This document shows, piece by piece, positions 44,113-52,948 of a stretch of DNA of 64,000 nt. The notes under the pieces are model-generated. The model had not been told where the DNA came from. It saw nothing but the letters and a program-made list of their open reading frames with translations, and did no database searches. This DNA is from Paradesertivirga superstes (GTDB taxonomy: Bacteria; Bacteroidota; Bacteroidia; Sphingobacteriales; Sphingobacteriaceae). Each line of letters starts with the position of its first letter. The stretch's first letter is position 1. The DNA is taken from positions 744,001-808,000 of the forward strand of contig NZ_JBBJCN010000002.1 in assembly GCF_037622515.1 (NCBI RefSeq), read 5' to 3'. The translations under genes and the position numbers were made by a program.

Positions 44113-44187
44113 GCTATGACGTCCGCCCGTCTTTGTTCAGACGAGCTATGCGCGCCTGTTTTTCGGGCAGGCGTATACAGGCTTCAT
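44113..44187. repeat. REP-like palindromic repeat, copy R5
   Basis: GGCTATGACGTCCGCCCGTC, an inner GCCTG...CAGGC hairpin, and TACAGGCTTCAT. It lies in the 371-base gap between the BNR_4 and mutarotase genes, which otherwise holds only the mutarotase terminator. Confidence 0.6.
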
Positions 44188-44333
44188 GCTGTTTAAGGTT
44201 TATTAATTTTTAGAAAGGAGCTCAGTAAAAAATTAATTAATCGATTTAATTGGCGCCGTAATTTATAACAAAAAACAGAACTACAAAAATTTAATGTCTA
44301 ATACACTCTTAAAATTCTGCGATATAATGATAC

Positions 44334-44371
44334 AAAAAAAGCCTCCCCTGCATATGCAGAGAAGGCTTTAA
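44334..44371 (-). terminator. Rho-independent terminator of the aldose epimerase gene
   Basis: On the minus strand AGCCTTCTCTGCA and TGCAGGGGAGGCT form a stem, followed by seven T residues. Confidence 0.85.
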
Positions 44372-44389
44372 TAAAAAGAAACACTAATA

Positions 44390-45565
44390 CTATTGAGCAG
44401 TGAACTTATAAATCGTTGTTGTTTTATAGGTTTCCCCTGGCTTCAGAGTTGTTGACTGGAATGTTGGTTTATTAGGAGCGTCAGGAAAATGCTGAGTTTC
44501 TAAGCAAAAACCTGTACGGAATGGGTACGCTTTACCAGCTTTACCATCATTTTCTTTTCCTTCCATAAAATTACCGCCATAGAACTGTATTCCGGGCTCG
44601 GTAGTTAATACTTCCATGCTTATACCGGTTTTAGGACCGGTAATGGTAGCTGCCTGTTTCATACTGGTATCGCTTTTGGTTAAAACGAAATTATGATCGT
44701 ACCCTTTTCCCAATTTCAATTGTACATCGTCAGCATCAACTCTTTCGCCAATTGCGGTTGGTTTTCTAAAATCAAAGGGTGTTCCTGCGACATCCTTAAG
44801 TTCGCCGGTTGGTATCAATGCGGCATCAACAGGGGTATATTTATCGGCATTAATTTTCAGAATATGATCATTAATATCACCATTACCTTCGCCGTTTAGG
44901 TTAAAATAAGTATGATTTGTCAGATTTACTACTGTAGTTTTATCGGTTGTCGCACTGTAGTCTATTTTAATGGCATTATCATCTGTTAAAGTGTAAACCA
45001 CCTTAGTAGTTAAATTGCCAGGGAAACCTTCTTCTCCATCTTTAGAAACATAAGATAGTTCCAGAGTATAGTCATTCGGCATTACTGCGTCCCAAACCCG
45101 CACCTGAAAACCTGTTGGACCTCCGTGCAATGAGGCAGGCCCATTGTTTGCCGCCAATTTATAAGTCGCTCCATCTAATTTAAACTGGGCATTTCCGATA
45201 CGGTTGCCATACCGGCCAATTATAGCTCCAAAGTATGGCTCATTCGCTTTTTGATAGCCCGATAATTTTTCGTAACCCAAAGCAACATCCGTCATTTTTC
45301 CGTCCTTATCGGGAACAATTATACTTACTATCCTGCCTCCGAAACTGGTAATGGCAACCTGCATATTATTTTCATTCTTTAAGACAAAAAGATCGGTCTG
45401 CTTACCATCAATCGTGTCCTGGAAATTAGCTTTAGTTGGAATCATATTAGAAATTGAATCTGTACCTGTGGAATCTGCATTTGTAGACGCTTGCTTCTGT
45501 GTTGAATCACATGCCGAAAAAGACATAATTCCCGCGGCTAAAAATAGAAATAAGTTAGTTTTCAT
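44390..45565 (-). CDS. galM: Aldose 1-epimerase (galactose mutarotase), lipoprotein
   Basis: The signal ends MSFSACDST, a lipobox, so the enzyme is probably periplasmic or surface-anchored. GalM landmarks are FGAIIGRYGNRIGNAQF, LHGGPTGFQ, the catalytic His in NLTNHTYFNLNG, DVAGTPFDFRKP and the catalytic Glu in GFCLETQHFPDAPN. It interconverts alpha and beta anomers of galactose or arabinose released by the neighbouring hydrolases. It starts a separate transcript with its own terminator. Confidence 0.92.
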   Translation of the reverse strand: MKTNLFLFLAAGIMSFSACDSTQKQASTNADSTGTDSISNMIPTKANFQDTIDGKQTDLFVLKNENNMQVAITSFGGRIVSIIVPDKDGKMTDVALGYEKLSGYQKANEPYFGAIIGRYGNRIGNAQFKLDGATYKLAANNGPASLHGGPTGFQVRVWDAVMPNDYTLELSYVSKDGEEGFPGNLTTKVVYTLTDDNAIKIDYSATTDKTTVVNLTNHTYFNLNGEGNGDINDHILKINADKYTPVDAALIPTGELKDVAGTPFDFRKPTAIGERVDADDVQLKLGKGYDHNFVLTKSDTSMKQAATITGPKTGISMEVLTTEPGIQFYGGNFMEGKENDGKAGKAYPFRTGFCLETQHFPDAPNKPTFQSTTLKPGETYKTTTIYKFTAQ

Positions 45566-45745
45566 TAAAGTTTATTTAGGTTAAAGATAATTGACTAAAG
45601 TAAACGAATATTTTTAAACTTGTCAATTTTACAGTTATTTATTTAATATTGTTTGGGTTGTTGGTTGGCACCAGGTTCATTATTCCAGCCCCCGAAGAAA
45701 TATAAGATCTTGATACAGCAGCTTAAATGCAGAGTTCAAATTTGC

Positions 45746-46762
45746 TTATCTGAATTCTTTGATCACCCGCAGAGTACTTCCGGTATCTTCCATCTCAAAT
45801 AAATGCGGTTGTGCCTGCGGGCCGTTAGGGGAATGAAGAATCATCATTAACTGATTATCACTAAACCGTTTAAAGAGCATACCGTGTCCGCCATCTTTAG
45901 TGTAAAGTGCTTTAGGATCGTGAGTCCATGGGCCGGCCAGTTTCCCCGATTCAGAAATCGCGGTACCTACAGAATAACCTCCCGATGTAAAACTCGACCA
46001 GATCATAAATAATGTCCCTGACTTACTTTTGTGGAAATAAGGAGCATCCGTCACATAGCATCCTTCTTCTTTCGACGCAACTTCTACCCACGGTGCAGAA
46101 TTAGCCCTAAAAAGTAATTTCGGAGGGCCTATGGTATCCGAAAGATCGTCCTTCAGCGGAATAGTTTCTATGGTACCATTAGAAATCTGAACCCATTCAT
46201 GGGCATATACCATATGTGGTTTACCATCCTCAACGTACAAAGTGGCATCAAGAGTCATCATCCCGGGAGGTGTGGCTCCCTTGTCCTTAAAAGGCTTGAA
46301 GGGTCCGGCTGGAGTGTCACCGACTAAGATCTGAGAAGCGCGGACAACCCTTGGGCGCCAGTTTAGCCACTGCTCAGGCATTAATTTATTTGTGCTAAAC
46401 GTAAGGAAAAGATAATACTTCCCTTTATAGGCCTGAAGCTCGGGAGCCCAGATGGAATTGATGACTGTGTCGCCCCATAATTTTTCGGGGGTTCTGAATA
46501 TTGTTTGCGGACCGTACCAGTTCAGAAGATCTTTGCTGGTATATTGTACCACACTCGCACCCCGACCAGGCCCCGTCATGTAATAGATACCGGTTTTTTC
46601 ATCCGGCAATATGCAGGCATCACGCAGCATGATGTCTTTTAAGTGAAGATTCCGTGGAACCTGGGGAGCTCTGGCAGTTTGTGGCGCAGGAGTTTGACGG
46701 GCAAATGCCCCGGGTAAAAAACTCAATACTGATAAGAACAAAAGAGCAATGCTTGTTTTCAT
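45746..46762 (-). CDS. GH43-like protein with unusual acid residue
   Basis: After a signal peptide (ALLFLSVLSFLPGAFA) comes a five-bladed propeller with the first Asp in LRDACILPD and the second in MTLDATLYVEDG. At the place of the usual general-acid Glu the sequence reads CYVTDAPYF, with Asp instead. This may mark a distinct GH43 subfamily rather than loss of function. It is upstream of galM and downstream of the endo-arabinanase gene on the same strand. Confidence 0.8.
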   Translation of the reverse strand: MKTSIALLFLSVLSFLPGAFARQTPAPQTARAPQVPRNLHLKDIMLRDACILPDEKTGIYYMTGPGRGASVVQYTSKDLLNWYGPQTIFRTPEKLWGDTVINSIWAPELQAYKGKYYLFLTFSTNKLMPEQWLNWRPRVVRASQILVGDTPAGPFKPFKDKGATPPGMMTLDATLYVEDGKPHMVYAHEWVQISNGTIETIPLKDDLSDTIGPPKLLFRANSAPWVEVASKEEGCYVTDAPYFHKSKSGTLFMIWSSFTSGGYSVGTAISESGKLAGPWTHDPKALYTKDGGHGMLFKRFSDNQLMMILHSPNGPQAQPHLFEMEDTGSTLRVIKEFR

Positions 46763-46859
46763 GAATACTGTTGGTTTAAACTATAATCTCTCAGGCTGAA
46801 CCCGTTCTGCATGACAGATTTATTTCGTATGATCATTTGGCTTTAGGGCCGCATTTATT

Positions 46860-47870
46860 TTACTCCTTCGTCGTCACGATTGGCCAATGCTCCCTATCCC
46901 AAACTAACTTTTCAATGCGCAGTTTTGACTTGCCGGCATCTGCTGCATCATATCCGTGAAACACGATATAATCCGTACCCGCAAAACTATAAACCGCATT
47001 GTGCCCGACTCCATACCAATTCTTATCCCCTTCTAATAACAGGGTGCCGCCTGCCTGAGCCATCGATACCCCATTTTTATCCAGAAATGGGCCAATTGCA
47101 TTTTTTGAACGCCCTACTATCATTTTGTATGTACTCTTTGGACCTTTACAACAATAGTCTGTAGATGCAAACAGGTAATAATATTTTCCTTTTCTGAAAA
47201 TAAAGGGAGCTTCAATAGCATTCCCGCCGGCATCCTTTGGATTATCGTCAACAGCAGGAGGATTTACTACAGATGGCTTGACCTTTCGACTGGCAATAGT
47301 TTGCAGAGTTTCCGGGCTCTCTGCAATACTTAGTCTGTCTTTATTCAGCTTTACAATCTTTAGGCCATCCCAGAATGATCCGAAGGCTAAATAGGGGTTT
47401 CCCTTTTTATCAGTCACCAAATTCGGGTCAATAGCATTCCAATTGGTTTTACCCGGAAACGACTGGATAATTTTTCCATGATCCTGCCATTTATACTGCG
47501 GGCTCGACTGATCAAGGGTTGTATTTGTAGCCAGGCCAATACATGAAGTGTTTTTACCAAAAGCCGATACCGAATAGTAGAGATAATATTTCCCGTTATA
47601 ATAGCTGATATCCGGTGCCCATATATGGCCTTTAAATGTTGGGATTGCGTTAACCGCCCATTCGGGAGCCGCAGAGAAAACCGGTTTTTCCCTGGCCCAA
47701 TCTTTCATGTTTTTTGACGACCAGACGGAAATGCCCATTCCGGTACAAAACAAATAATAAGTATCTCCCTGCTTCGCCATTACCGGATCGTGCACCGAAA
47801 TATTGGTTTGTAAATTCTGGGCCTTCAAACCAGAACTTATAAGAAGAAGTAAAATCAGGAGTCTGTTCAT
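46860..47870 (-). CDS. Endo-1,5-alpha-L-arabinanase, GH43
   Basis: Signal peptide MNRLLILLLLISSGLKAQ, then the arabinanase pattern: base Asp in SVHDPVMAK, HIWAPDISYYNGKYYLYYS, Asp in WNAIDPNLV, Glu in NAIEAPFIF, and VGHNAVY with the His that holds the central metal. These features distinguish endo-arabinanases from exo-acting GH43 enzymes. It cuts the arabinan backbone into oligosaccharides for the two GH51 enzymes. Its ATG directly follows the GH51 stop (1-base spacing), so the pair is co-translated. Confidence 0.92.
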   Translation of the reverse strand: MNRLLILLLLISSGLKAQNLQTNISVHDPVMAKQGDTYYLFCTGMGISVWSSKNMKDWAREKPVFSAAPEWAVNAIPTFKGHIWAPDISYYNGKYYLYYSVSAFGKNTSCIGLATNTTLDQSSPQYKWQDHGKIIQSFPGKTNWNAIDPNLVTDKKGNPYLAFGSFWDGLKIVKLNKDRLSIAESPETLQTIASRKVKPSVVNPPAVDDNPKDAGGNAIEAPFIFRKGKYYYLFASTDYCCKGPKSTYKMIVGRSKNAIGPFLDKNGVSMAQAGGTLLLEGDKNWYGVGHNAVYSFAGTDYIVFHGYDAADAGKSKLRIEKLVWDREHWPIVTTKE

Positions 47871-49850
47871 TTAATTCATTTTAATACGAATCACATTGAA
47901 TGAGTATGGTACAAGTACAGCCTGAATATTTTTATTCTTTGCAGAAACTTGTTTTTGTTTCGGACTGATTTCCGCTGGCCTGTCTAAAGTATTTACAGAT
48001 ACCAACTCCTGAGAAGCTATTGAAGTTTGAGTGCCCTTTGATTGAAGATTTGCACCTTCAACAGCAAAATCCACTGTACGTGTTTTGTCCGAATTATTTA
48101 CCACTTTTATGATAAGATCGCTTGTTTTCTTATCAACCGTAGCAGAGGCATAATAACCGTCTTGTCCGGTTACATTTTGATTATTTAAAGTAACAGGGAC
48201 AACATTGGTGCCTTTGTTTGTTGAATATAGCTTTTGAACATAATAATTTGGTGTTCCGTACGAGCGAAGGTTATCTACCCAGATCATATCCGGTGTCCAT
48301 TGCCAGCCGTCTACATGTGCAAATAACGGAGCATAAGAGGCCATAATAACAACGTCAGAATTCCGCTCCAAACCTGTTAAAAAAGCTGCTTCAGCAATAG
48401 CTGTCTGCCAGTTGTTTTTATTATTCACGCTTACAGTTTTATCACTTTGCGCTGCATATTCTCCGGCAAACACTTTAGATCCGTTTCTCGGATAACTATC
48501 ATATCTGGCAGCATTTTCTAAAAACCATTCCGGACGGCGGTAATAATGCTCATCAATAATGTCGGCTTTCATTTTACGCAACTCAGTATTCAGAAAATCA
48601 AAGCGATCTCCACTCGGATCGGTTCCTGAACTGTTTACCAACTGGATATTCGGATATTTATCTTTTATAGTTTTAGTGAAAATCTTTAAACGCTCCACAT
48701 ACTGAGGACCCCAGTTTTCATTCCCAACACCCATCATTTTTAAGTTAAATGGCTTTGGATGTCCCATATCCGCACGTACCTTCCCCCATTTGGAAGTTAC
48801 ATCACCGTTTGCAAACTCTATCAGATCCAATGCATCCTGAACATACGGTTCCAGTTGATCCAGTGGAACAACTTCAGCAGTATTGAACTGACAGGCCATA
48901 CCGCAATTTAATATAGGTAGTGGTTGAGCTCCGATATCTTCGGCCAACTGAAAATATTCAAAAAATCCCAGGCCAAAGGTCTGGAAGTAATCGGGAGTGG
49001 GACGATGAGCAAACTCTGAGTTCCAGCGATTAACAATTAATTCTCTGTTCTCGACAGGACCAATTGTTTTTTTCCACTGGTAACGTGTAGAAAGTTCATG
49101 CCCTTCAACAATACATCCTCCGGGGAAACGGATAAAACCAGGTTTCATATCTGCCAGCAGTTGTACCATATCTGCACGCATTCCGCCTTTACGGCCTTTC
49201 CAGGTATCTGAAGGGAAAAGTGAGATCATATCCAAATCAATAACTCCGTTTCCTTCAAACCAAATAGCGAATTTTCCTTTTGGCTCGGTAGCAGTAGCAT
49301 TAAAACTAACCGACTGCTTTTTCCATTCTGGACCCGATCCTGAAGGAGTTAACTCTCCTTTTCCAATAATTTCATTTTTAGAATTTAACAACTCTAAGTG
49401 CATTTTAACGCCGGGACTGGCCTGTCTGTACATAACAGAAAAATCGTAGCGTAAGCCGCTTTTAATTCCCATACCACGGAACCCTTCGTTGGTAATCCCC
49501 ATGGCGCCCATCGCTTTGTTATTCACGTTTACACGAAGGAATCGAGGGTTTGAGCTGCTGGCATCCTGACGATTCAACACCAATATTTCCCCCTCAATTT
49601 TCTTCCCCTGAACGGTCCATCCCATTAATGGTTTGTAAAACTCAAAGGAGCGGTTCTTTATTAACTCTGCATAAATACCTCCGTCGGCACCCATATTAAT
49701 ATCTTCAAAAAACACGCCCCACATGGTAGGTGAAACCTCTGCTTTTAGCTGATTGGCTTTAACTGTAAATGTTTGTGACTGAGCGCCGCTGTGAACTAAA
49801 ATTCCGGAAGCCAGCAGGACCAGGGAAAGTAATTTGGATATTTTTTTCAT
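47871..49850 (-). CDS. Alpha-L-arabinofuranosidase, GH51, with inserted binding domain
   Basis: ATG at 49850 gives a signal peptide (MKKISKLLSLVLLASGILVH); the frame extends five codons further. The GH51 barrel holds the acid/base Glu in GVGNENWGPQY and the nucleophile Glu in FAGEYAAQS. Residues 90-220 form a CBM-like jelly roll (LRYDFSVMYRQASPG; KGKFAIWFEGNG). RFPGGCIVEG is the typical strand motif. It removes terminal or branching arabinofuranose from arabinan or arabinoxylan. It lies head-to-tail between the second GH51 gene and the endo-arabinanase gene. Confidence 0.93.
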   Translation of the reverse strand: MKKISKLLSLVLLASGILVHSGAQSQTFTVKANQLKAEVSPTMWGVFFEDINMGADGGIYAELIKNRSFEFYKPLMGWTVQGKKIEGEILVLNRQDASSSNPRFLRVNVNNKAMGAMGITNEGFRGMGIKSGLRYDFSVMYRQASPGVKMHLELLNSKNEIIGKGELTPSGSGPEWKKQSVSFNATATEPKGKFAIWFEGNGVIDLDMISLFPSDTWKGRKGGMRADMVQLLADMKPGFIRFPGGCIVEGHELSTRYQWKKTIGPVENRELIVNRWNSEFAHRPTPDYFQTFGLGFFEYFQLAEDIGAQPLPILNCGMACQFNTAEVVPLDQLEPYVQDALDLIEFANGDVTSKWGKVRADMGHPKPFNLKMMGVGNENWGPQYVERLKIFTKTIKDKYPNIQLVNSSGTDPSGDRFDFLNTELRKMKADIIDEHYYRRPEWFLENAARYDSYPRNGSKVFAGEYAAQSDKTVSVNNKNNWQTAIAEAAFLTGLERNSDVVIMASYAPLFAHVDGWQWTPDMIWVDNLRSYGTPNYYVQKLYSTNKGTNVVPVTLNNQNVTGQDGYYASATVDKKTSDLIIKVVNNSDKTRTVDFAVEGANLQSKGTQTSIASQELVSVNTLDRPAEISPKQKQVSAKNKNIQAVLVPYSFNVIRIKMN

Positions 49851-49916
49851 TATACCTGAATACATTAATACGAATGATTTTTAATTGGAATAATTGGTTT
49901 CTAAAGATATCAAATA

Positions 49917-49939
49917 ATAAATGTCATTAAAACATTTAT
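49917..49939. promoter_or_regulatory. Candidate AraR operator: ATAAATGT-N7-ACATTTAT
   Basis: A perfect inverted repeat with 8-bp arms and 7-base spacer lies 67 bases upstream of the GH51 start at 49850. A related pair with the same arm core (TAAATGT / ACATTTA, longer spacer) lies at 51771-51800. The assignment to AraR is inferred from position. Confidence 0.4.
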
Positions 49940-50128
49940 AGCAAGTTTACAATGGCAATAAAACATAATCCCCGAGCACAATATGCGGAAGCATTAAATG
50001 GAACTAAAACTTTTACATTTTTATCATCCACTCGTAACTCAAGCCAGGATATGTATTTATTGGGTGTTATTTACGTTTCCATTAATTTACCATCAGCACT
50101 TGATATAGTTTTCAAATCCGTTTCAGTT

Positions 50129-51694
50129 CTATTTCAGTTCGAGCACCACCACAGAAGCCGGTGGAAGCTTTACTTGTAGTTTACCACCCTTTATAGAGGC
50201 ATCCTTAAAGGCCACTGGTTTAATGAAATCGGGTTTTTCAAAAGAATTATAATCCTGAACCTTTTTAGAACTAAGAATTCTTCCCTTTACAGAACTTCCC
50301 TTTACATCTTTCAAATCCAAAATGATATCTCGCGAACTCTTATGATCAATGTTAACCAGAGAAATGTGAGTAAGACCATTTTTATCTTTAGAGGCAGATG
50401 CGGATACCGCAGGCAATTTATCATTTCCCATAACATATTCATTAGCTGTGCTGATTTGCAAAGGAATTAGTGTTGCATCCTGATGAACATTATACATTTC
50501 CATAACATGGTAAGTTGGAGTTAGGATCATCTTATCATCTTTGGTAAGGATAACCGCCTGCAATACATTAATTGCCTGCGCAAGATTCGCCATCTTTATC
50601 CGCTCTGCGTGATTATTAAAAATATTCAGCGTTACGCCCGCAATCATGGCATCCCTGATCGTATTTTGCTGATATAAAAATCCTGGATTTGTTCCGGGTT
50701 CTACTTCATACCATCCGCCCCACTCATCTACCACCAGCGCAACTCGTTTACGGGCATCGTATTTGTCCATTATAGCAATATGTTTATTTACAAGCTCCTC
50801 CATAAAAAGAGCTCTCTGCATAGTAGTGAAATATTGCTGTTCAGTAAAATCTGTAGATGGTCCTTTTTTATTCCAGTCTATTACGGAATAGTGGTGAAGC
50901 GCCATGCCTTCAATCAGATTTTTAGGAACGTTCTTCATAATTACTTCTGTCCAGTTGTAGTCAGAAGAATTAGCTCCCGATGCAATTCTAAAAAGACCGC
51001 CGGTATTGCTCCAGTCGCTCATAAAAGTCGAAAACTTCCTGAATTCATTGGCATAGTATTCGGGCGTCATATTGCCCCCGCAGCCCCAGGCCTCATTACC
51101 GATACCCCAGTATTTAACTTTCCATGGCTCGTTTCTACCATTTTCCCTTCTCAGCTTTGACATCGGGCTCTCACCCTTAAAATTGACGTACTGCGCCCAG
51201 TCTGCCATTTCCTGAACAGTACCGGTTGCCATGTTTCCGGCCAGGTAAGGTTCGGTTCCAAGCAATTCGCACATATTTAAAAAATCGTGTGTTCCAAAAC
51301 TGTTATTTTCGGTTACACCACCCCACCAGGTGTTTACAATTGTAGGGCGATTAGCTTTAGGGCCGATTCCATCTTTCCAGTGGTAGGTGTCGGCGAAACA
51401 TCCTCCGGGCCACCGAAGATTTGGAACCTTTAAAGTTTTAAGAGCCGCAACCACATCATTTCTTATTCCCTTTGTATTAGGAATTTTTGAATCTTCTCCA
51501 ACATAAAAACCTCCGTATATACTTCGGCCTAAATGTTCGGCGAAATGGCCGTAAATATGCTTACTTATAACATGCTTCTCGTCACTTACCTTAGCATTTA
51601 TCACGATCGGACTTTGTGCCACTGAATCAATTGATGGTGCAAGAAAAAGGCCCGAAAGCATTAGTAATGCACGTATTTGTCTACATAATTCCAT
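50129..51694 (-). CDS. Alpha-L-arabinofuranosidase, GH51
   Basis: A signal peptide (LLMLSGLFLAPSIDSVAQ) precedes the compact GH51 form: IYGHFAEHLGRSIYGG, NLRWPGGCFADTYHW, acid/base Glu in WGIGNEAWGCGG, and nucleophile Glu in VVDEWGGWYE. The C-terminus is the usual beta-sandwich. It differs from the neighbouring GH51 by lacking the inserted binding domain, which suggests activity on short arabino-oligosaccharides. Transcription starts in the shared region with araR, which runs the other way. Confidence 0.94.
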   Translation of the reverse strand: MELCRQIRALLMLSGLFLAPSIDSVAQSPIVINAKVSDEKHVISKHIYGHFAEHLGRSIYGGFYVGEDSKIPNTKGIRNDVVAALKTLKVPNLRWPGGCFADTYHWKDGIGPKANRPTIVNTWWGGVTENNSFGTHDFLNMCELLGTEPYLAGNMATGTVQEMADWAQYVNFKGESPMSKLRRENGRNEPWKVKYWGIGNEAWGCGGNMTPEYYANEFRKFSTFMSDWSNTGGLFRIASGANSSDYNWTEVIMKNVPKNLIEGMALHHYSVIDWNKKGPSTDFTEQQYFTTMQRALFMEELVNKHIAIMDKYDARKRVALVVDEWGGWYEVEPGTNPGFLYQQNTIRDAMIAGVTLNIFNNHAERIKMANLAQAINVLQAVILTKDDKMILTPTYHVMEMYNVHQDATLIPLQISTANEYVMGNDKLPAVSASASKDKNGLTHISLVNIDHKSSRDIILDLKDVKGSSVKGRILSSKKVQDYNSFEKPDFIKPVAFKDASIKGGKLQVKLPPASVVVLELK

Positions 51695-51770
51695 ATAAAA
51701 GGATTAAAAAATTTAATTATTGGTTGGTTCTTACGCTGGTTTATAAAAAACTAAGTTAACAGCTTTTTTT

Positions 51771-51800
51771 TAAATGTCAATATAACAATTAAAACATTTA
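51771..51800. promoter_or_regulatory. Second inverted TAAATGT/ACATTTA pair before GH51
   Basis: TAAATGT and ACATTTA are separated by 16 bases, 77 bases before the GH51 start, in the divergent region with araR. It may be a second AraR site or half of a looping pair. Confidence 0.35.
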
Positions 51801-51905
51801 TTTTTATCAGGCCACTAACCGCCTAAAGAAAAACCATCGCCGGCTTAAGCCTAAGAAAATTTCTTGAATAATTGTCAGTTAAACAGATATAGTTTATAAT
51901 TGTAG

Positions 51906-52016
51906 TGAAACCATCGTGAGCATGCCGTCACAAATAGCAATGAACTTAGCGAAGCGTTCTCTTGAACACCTCGCTAAATAAATGCCTGTGAAAAATATGG
52001 CTCATGATAGCTTCAT
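51906..52016. repeat. REP-like palindromic repeat, long form inverted, copy R6
   Basis: This is an inverted copy of the core of R3: TGAAACCATCGTGAGC, then AGCGAAGCGTTCTCTTGAAC and GCTCATGATAGCTTCAT. It fills the middle of the 354-base divergent gap between the GH51 and araR genes. Confidence 0.7.
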
Positions 52017-52048
52017 CTCCACAAAACACAATTGTATTCTGATTAAAA

Positions 52049-52759
52049 ATGACCAGATATTCTAAGCAGACCCGTATACTTGTTGCAGTTGATTGTATTA
52101 TCTTCGGGTTTGACGGAGACACCTTAAAGCTGCTGCTTATACAGCGTGGCTTCGAACCGGAAAAAAATAAATGGAGCTTGATGGGGGGGTTCATGGAACC
52201 TACCGAAAATACCGATGAAGCGGCCTCAAGAATCCTCAAGCAGCTTACGGGCCTCGAAGGCGTGTATATGGAACAATTCCAGGTTTTTGCAGAACCCGGC
52301 CGAGATCCCATTGAACGCACTTTAAGTGTGGCTTACTTTGCATTCATTGACATACATAAATACGAAAAACAATTAAGCGATGACTATCATGCCGAATGGT
52401 TCCCGCTAAAAGAAGCACCTAAGCTCATTTTTGACCATGACTTTATGGTCGATAAAGCAAAAGAAATGCTTAGATATAAAGCAGCCCTTCATCCCCTGCT
52501 TTTCGAACTTCTCCCGGAAAAATTTACCATTCCACAAATACAAACCCTGTATGAGAATGTTTACGACACCGAACTAGATAAACGTAATTTCAGCAGAAAA
52601 CTTTTATCAACAGGACTTCTTATCAGGCAGGATGAAAAAGATAAAGGGGGCTCGAAAAAAGGAGCCTATTATTATAAACTCGACCCTGCAATTTATAAAG
52701 ATAAATTCCAGGCGTTCTTAAATTTTATCCCAAACCCCACGTCCTATAACGTAATTTAA
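52049..52759 (+). CDS. araR: Nudix-type arabinose regulator AraR
   Basis: The N-terminal 150 residues have a Nudix fold (LLIQRGFEPEKNKWSLMGGF, then EPTENTDEAASRILKQLTGL) in which the catalytic Nudix box is not intact, as expected for sugar sensing. The C-terminal part is a winged helix (FTIPQIQTLYENVYDTELDK, RNFSRKLLSTGLL). The architecture matches the arabinose-responsive AraR described in Bacteroides. It stands between the secreted hydrolases and araBDA, and probably represses both until arabinose is present. Confidence 0.88.
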   Translation: MTRYSKQTRILVAVDCIIFGFDGDTLKLLLIQRGFEPEKNKWSLMGGFMEPTENTDEAASRILKQLTGLEGVYMEQFQVFAEPGRDPIERTLSVAYFAFIDIHKYEKQLSDDYHAEWFPLKEAPKLIFDHDFMVDKAKEMLRYKAALHPLLFELLPEKFTIPQIQTLYENVYDTELDKRNFSRKLLSTGLLIRQDEKDKGGSKKGAYYYKLDPAIYKDKFQAFLNFIPNPTSYNVI

Positions 52760-52948
52760 AAACATCCGAATTTTTTAAAATTCAATCATCTGTAATTGTG
52801 TAATAAAATTGATACAATAGCCAAATCGTGATTTAGTATTGATTTTTTTCAATAAAAAGCAAACATGCCCCTGGTTTTTTCAGATAATTGATTGAAGGAT
52901 TTTAATATTCAAAAAAATAAGTGTTATTTAGACACGAATAACCAAACT

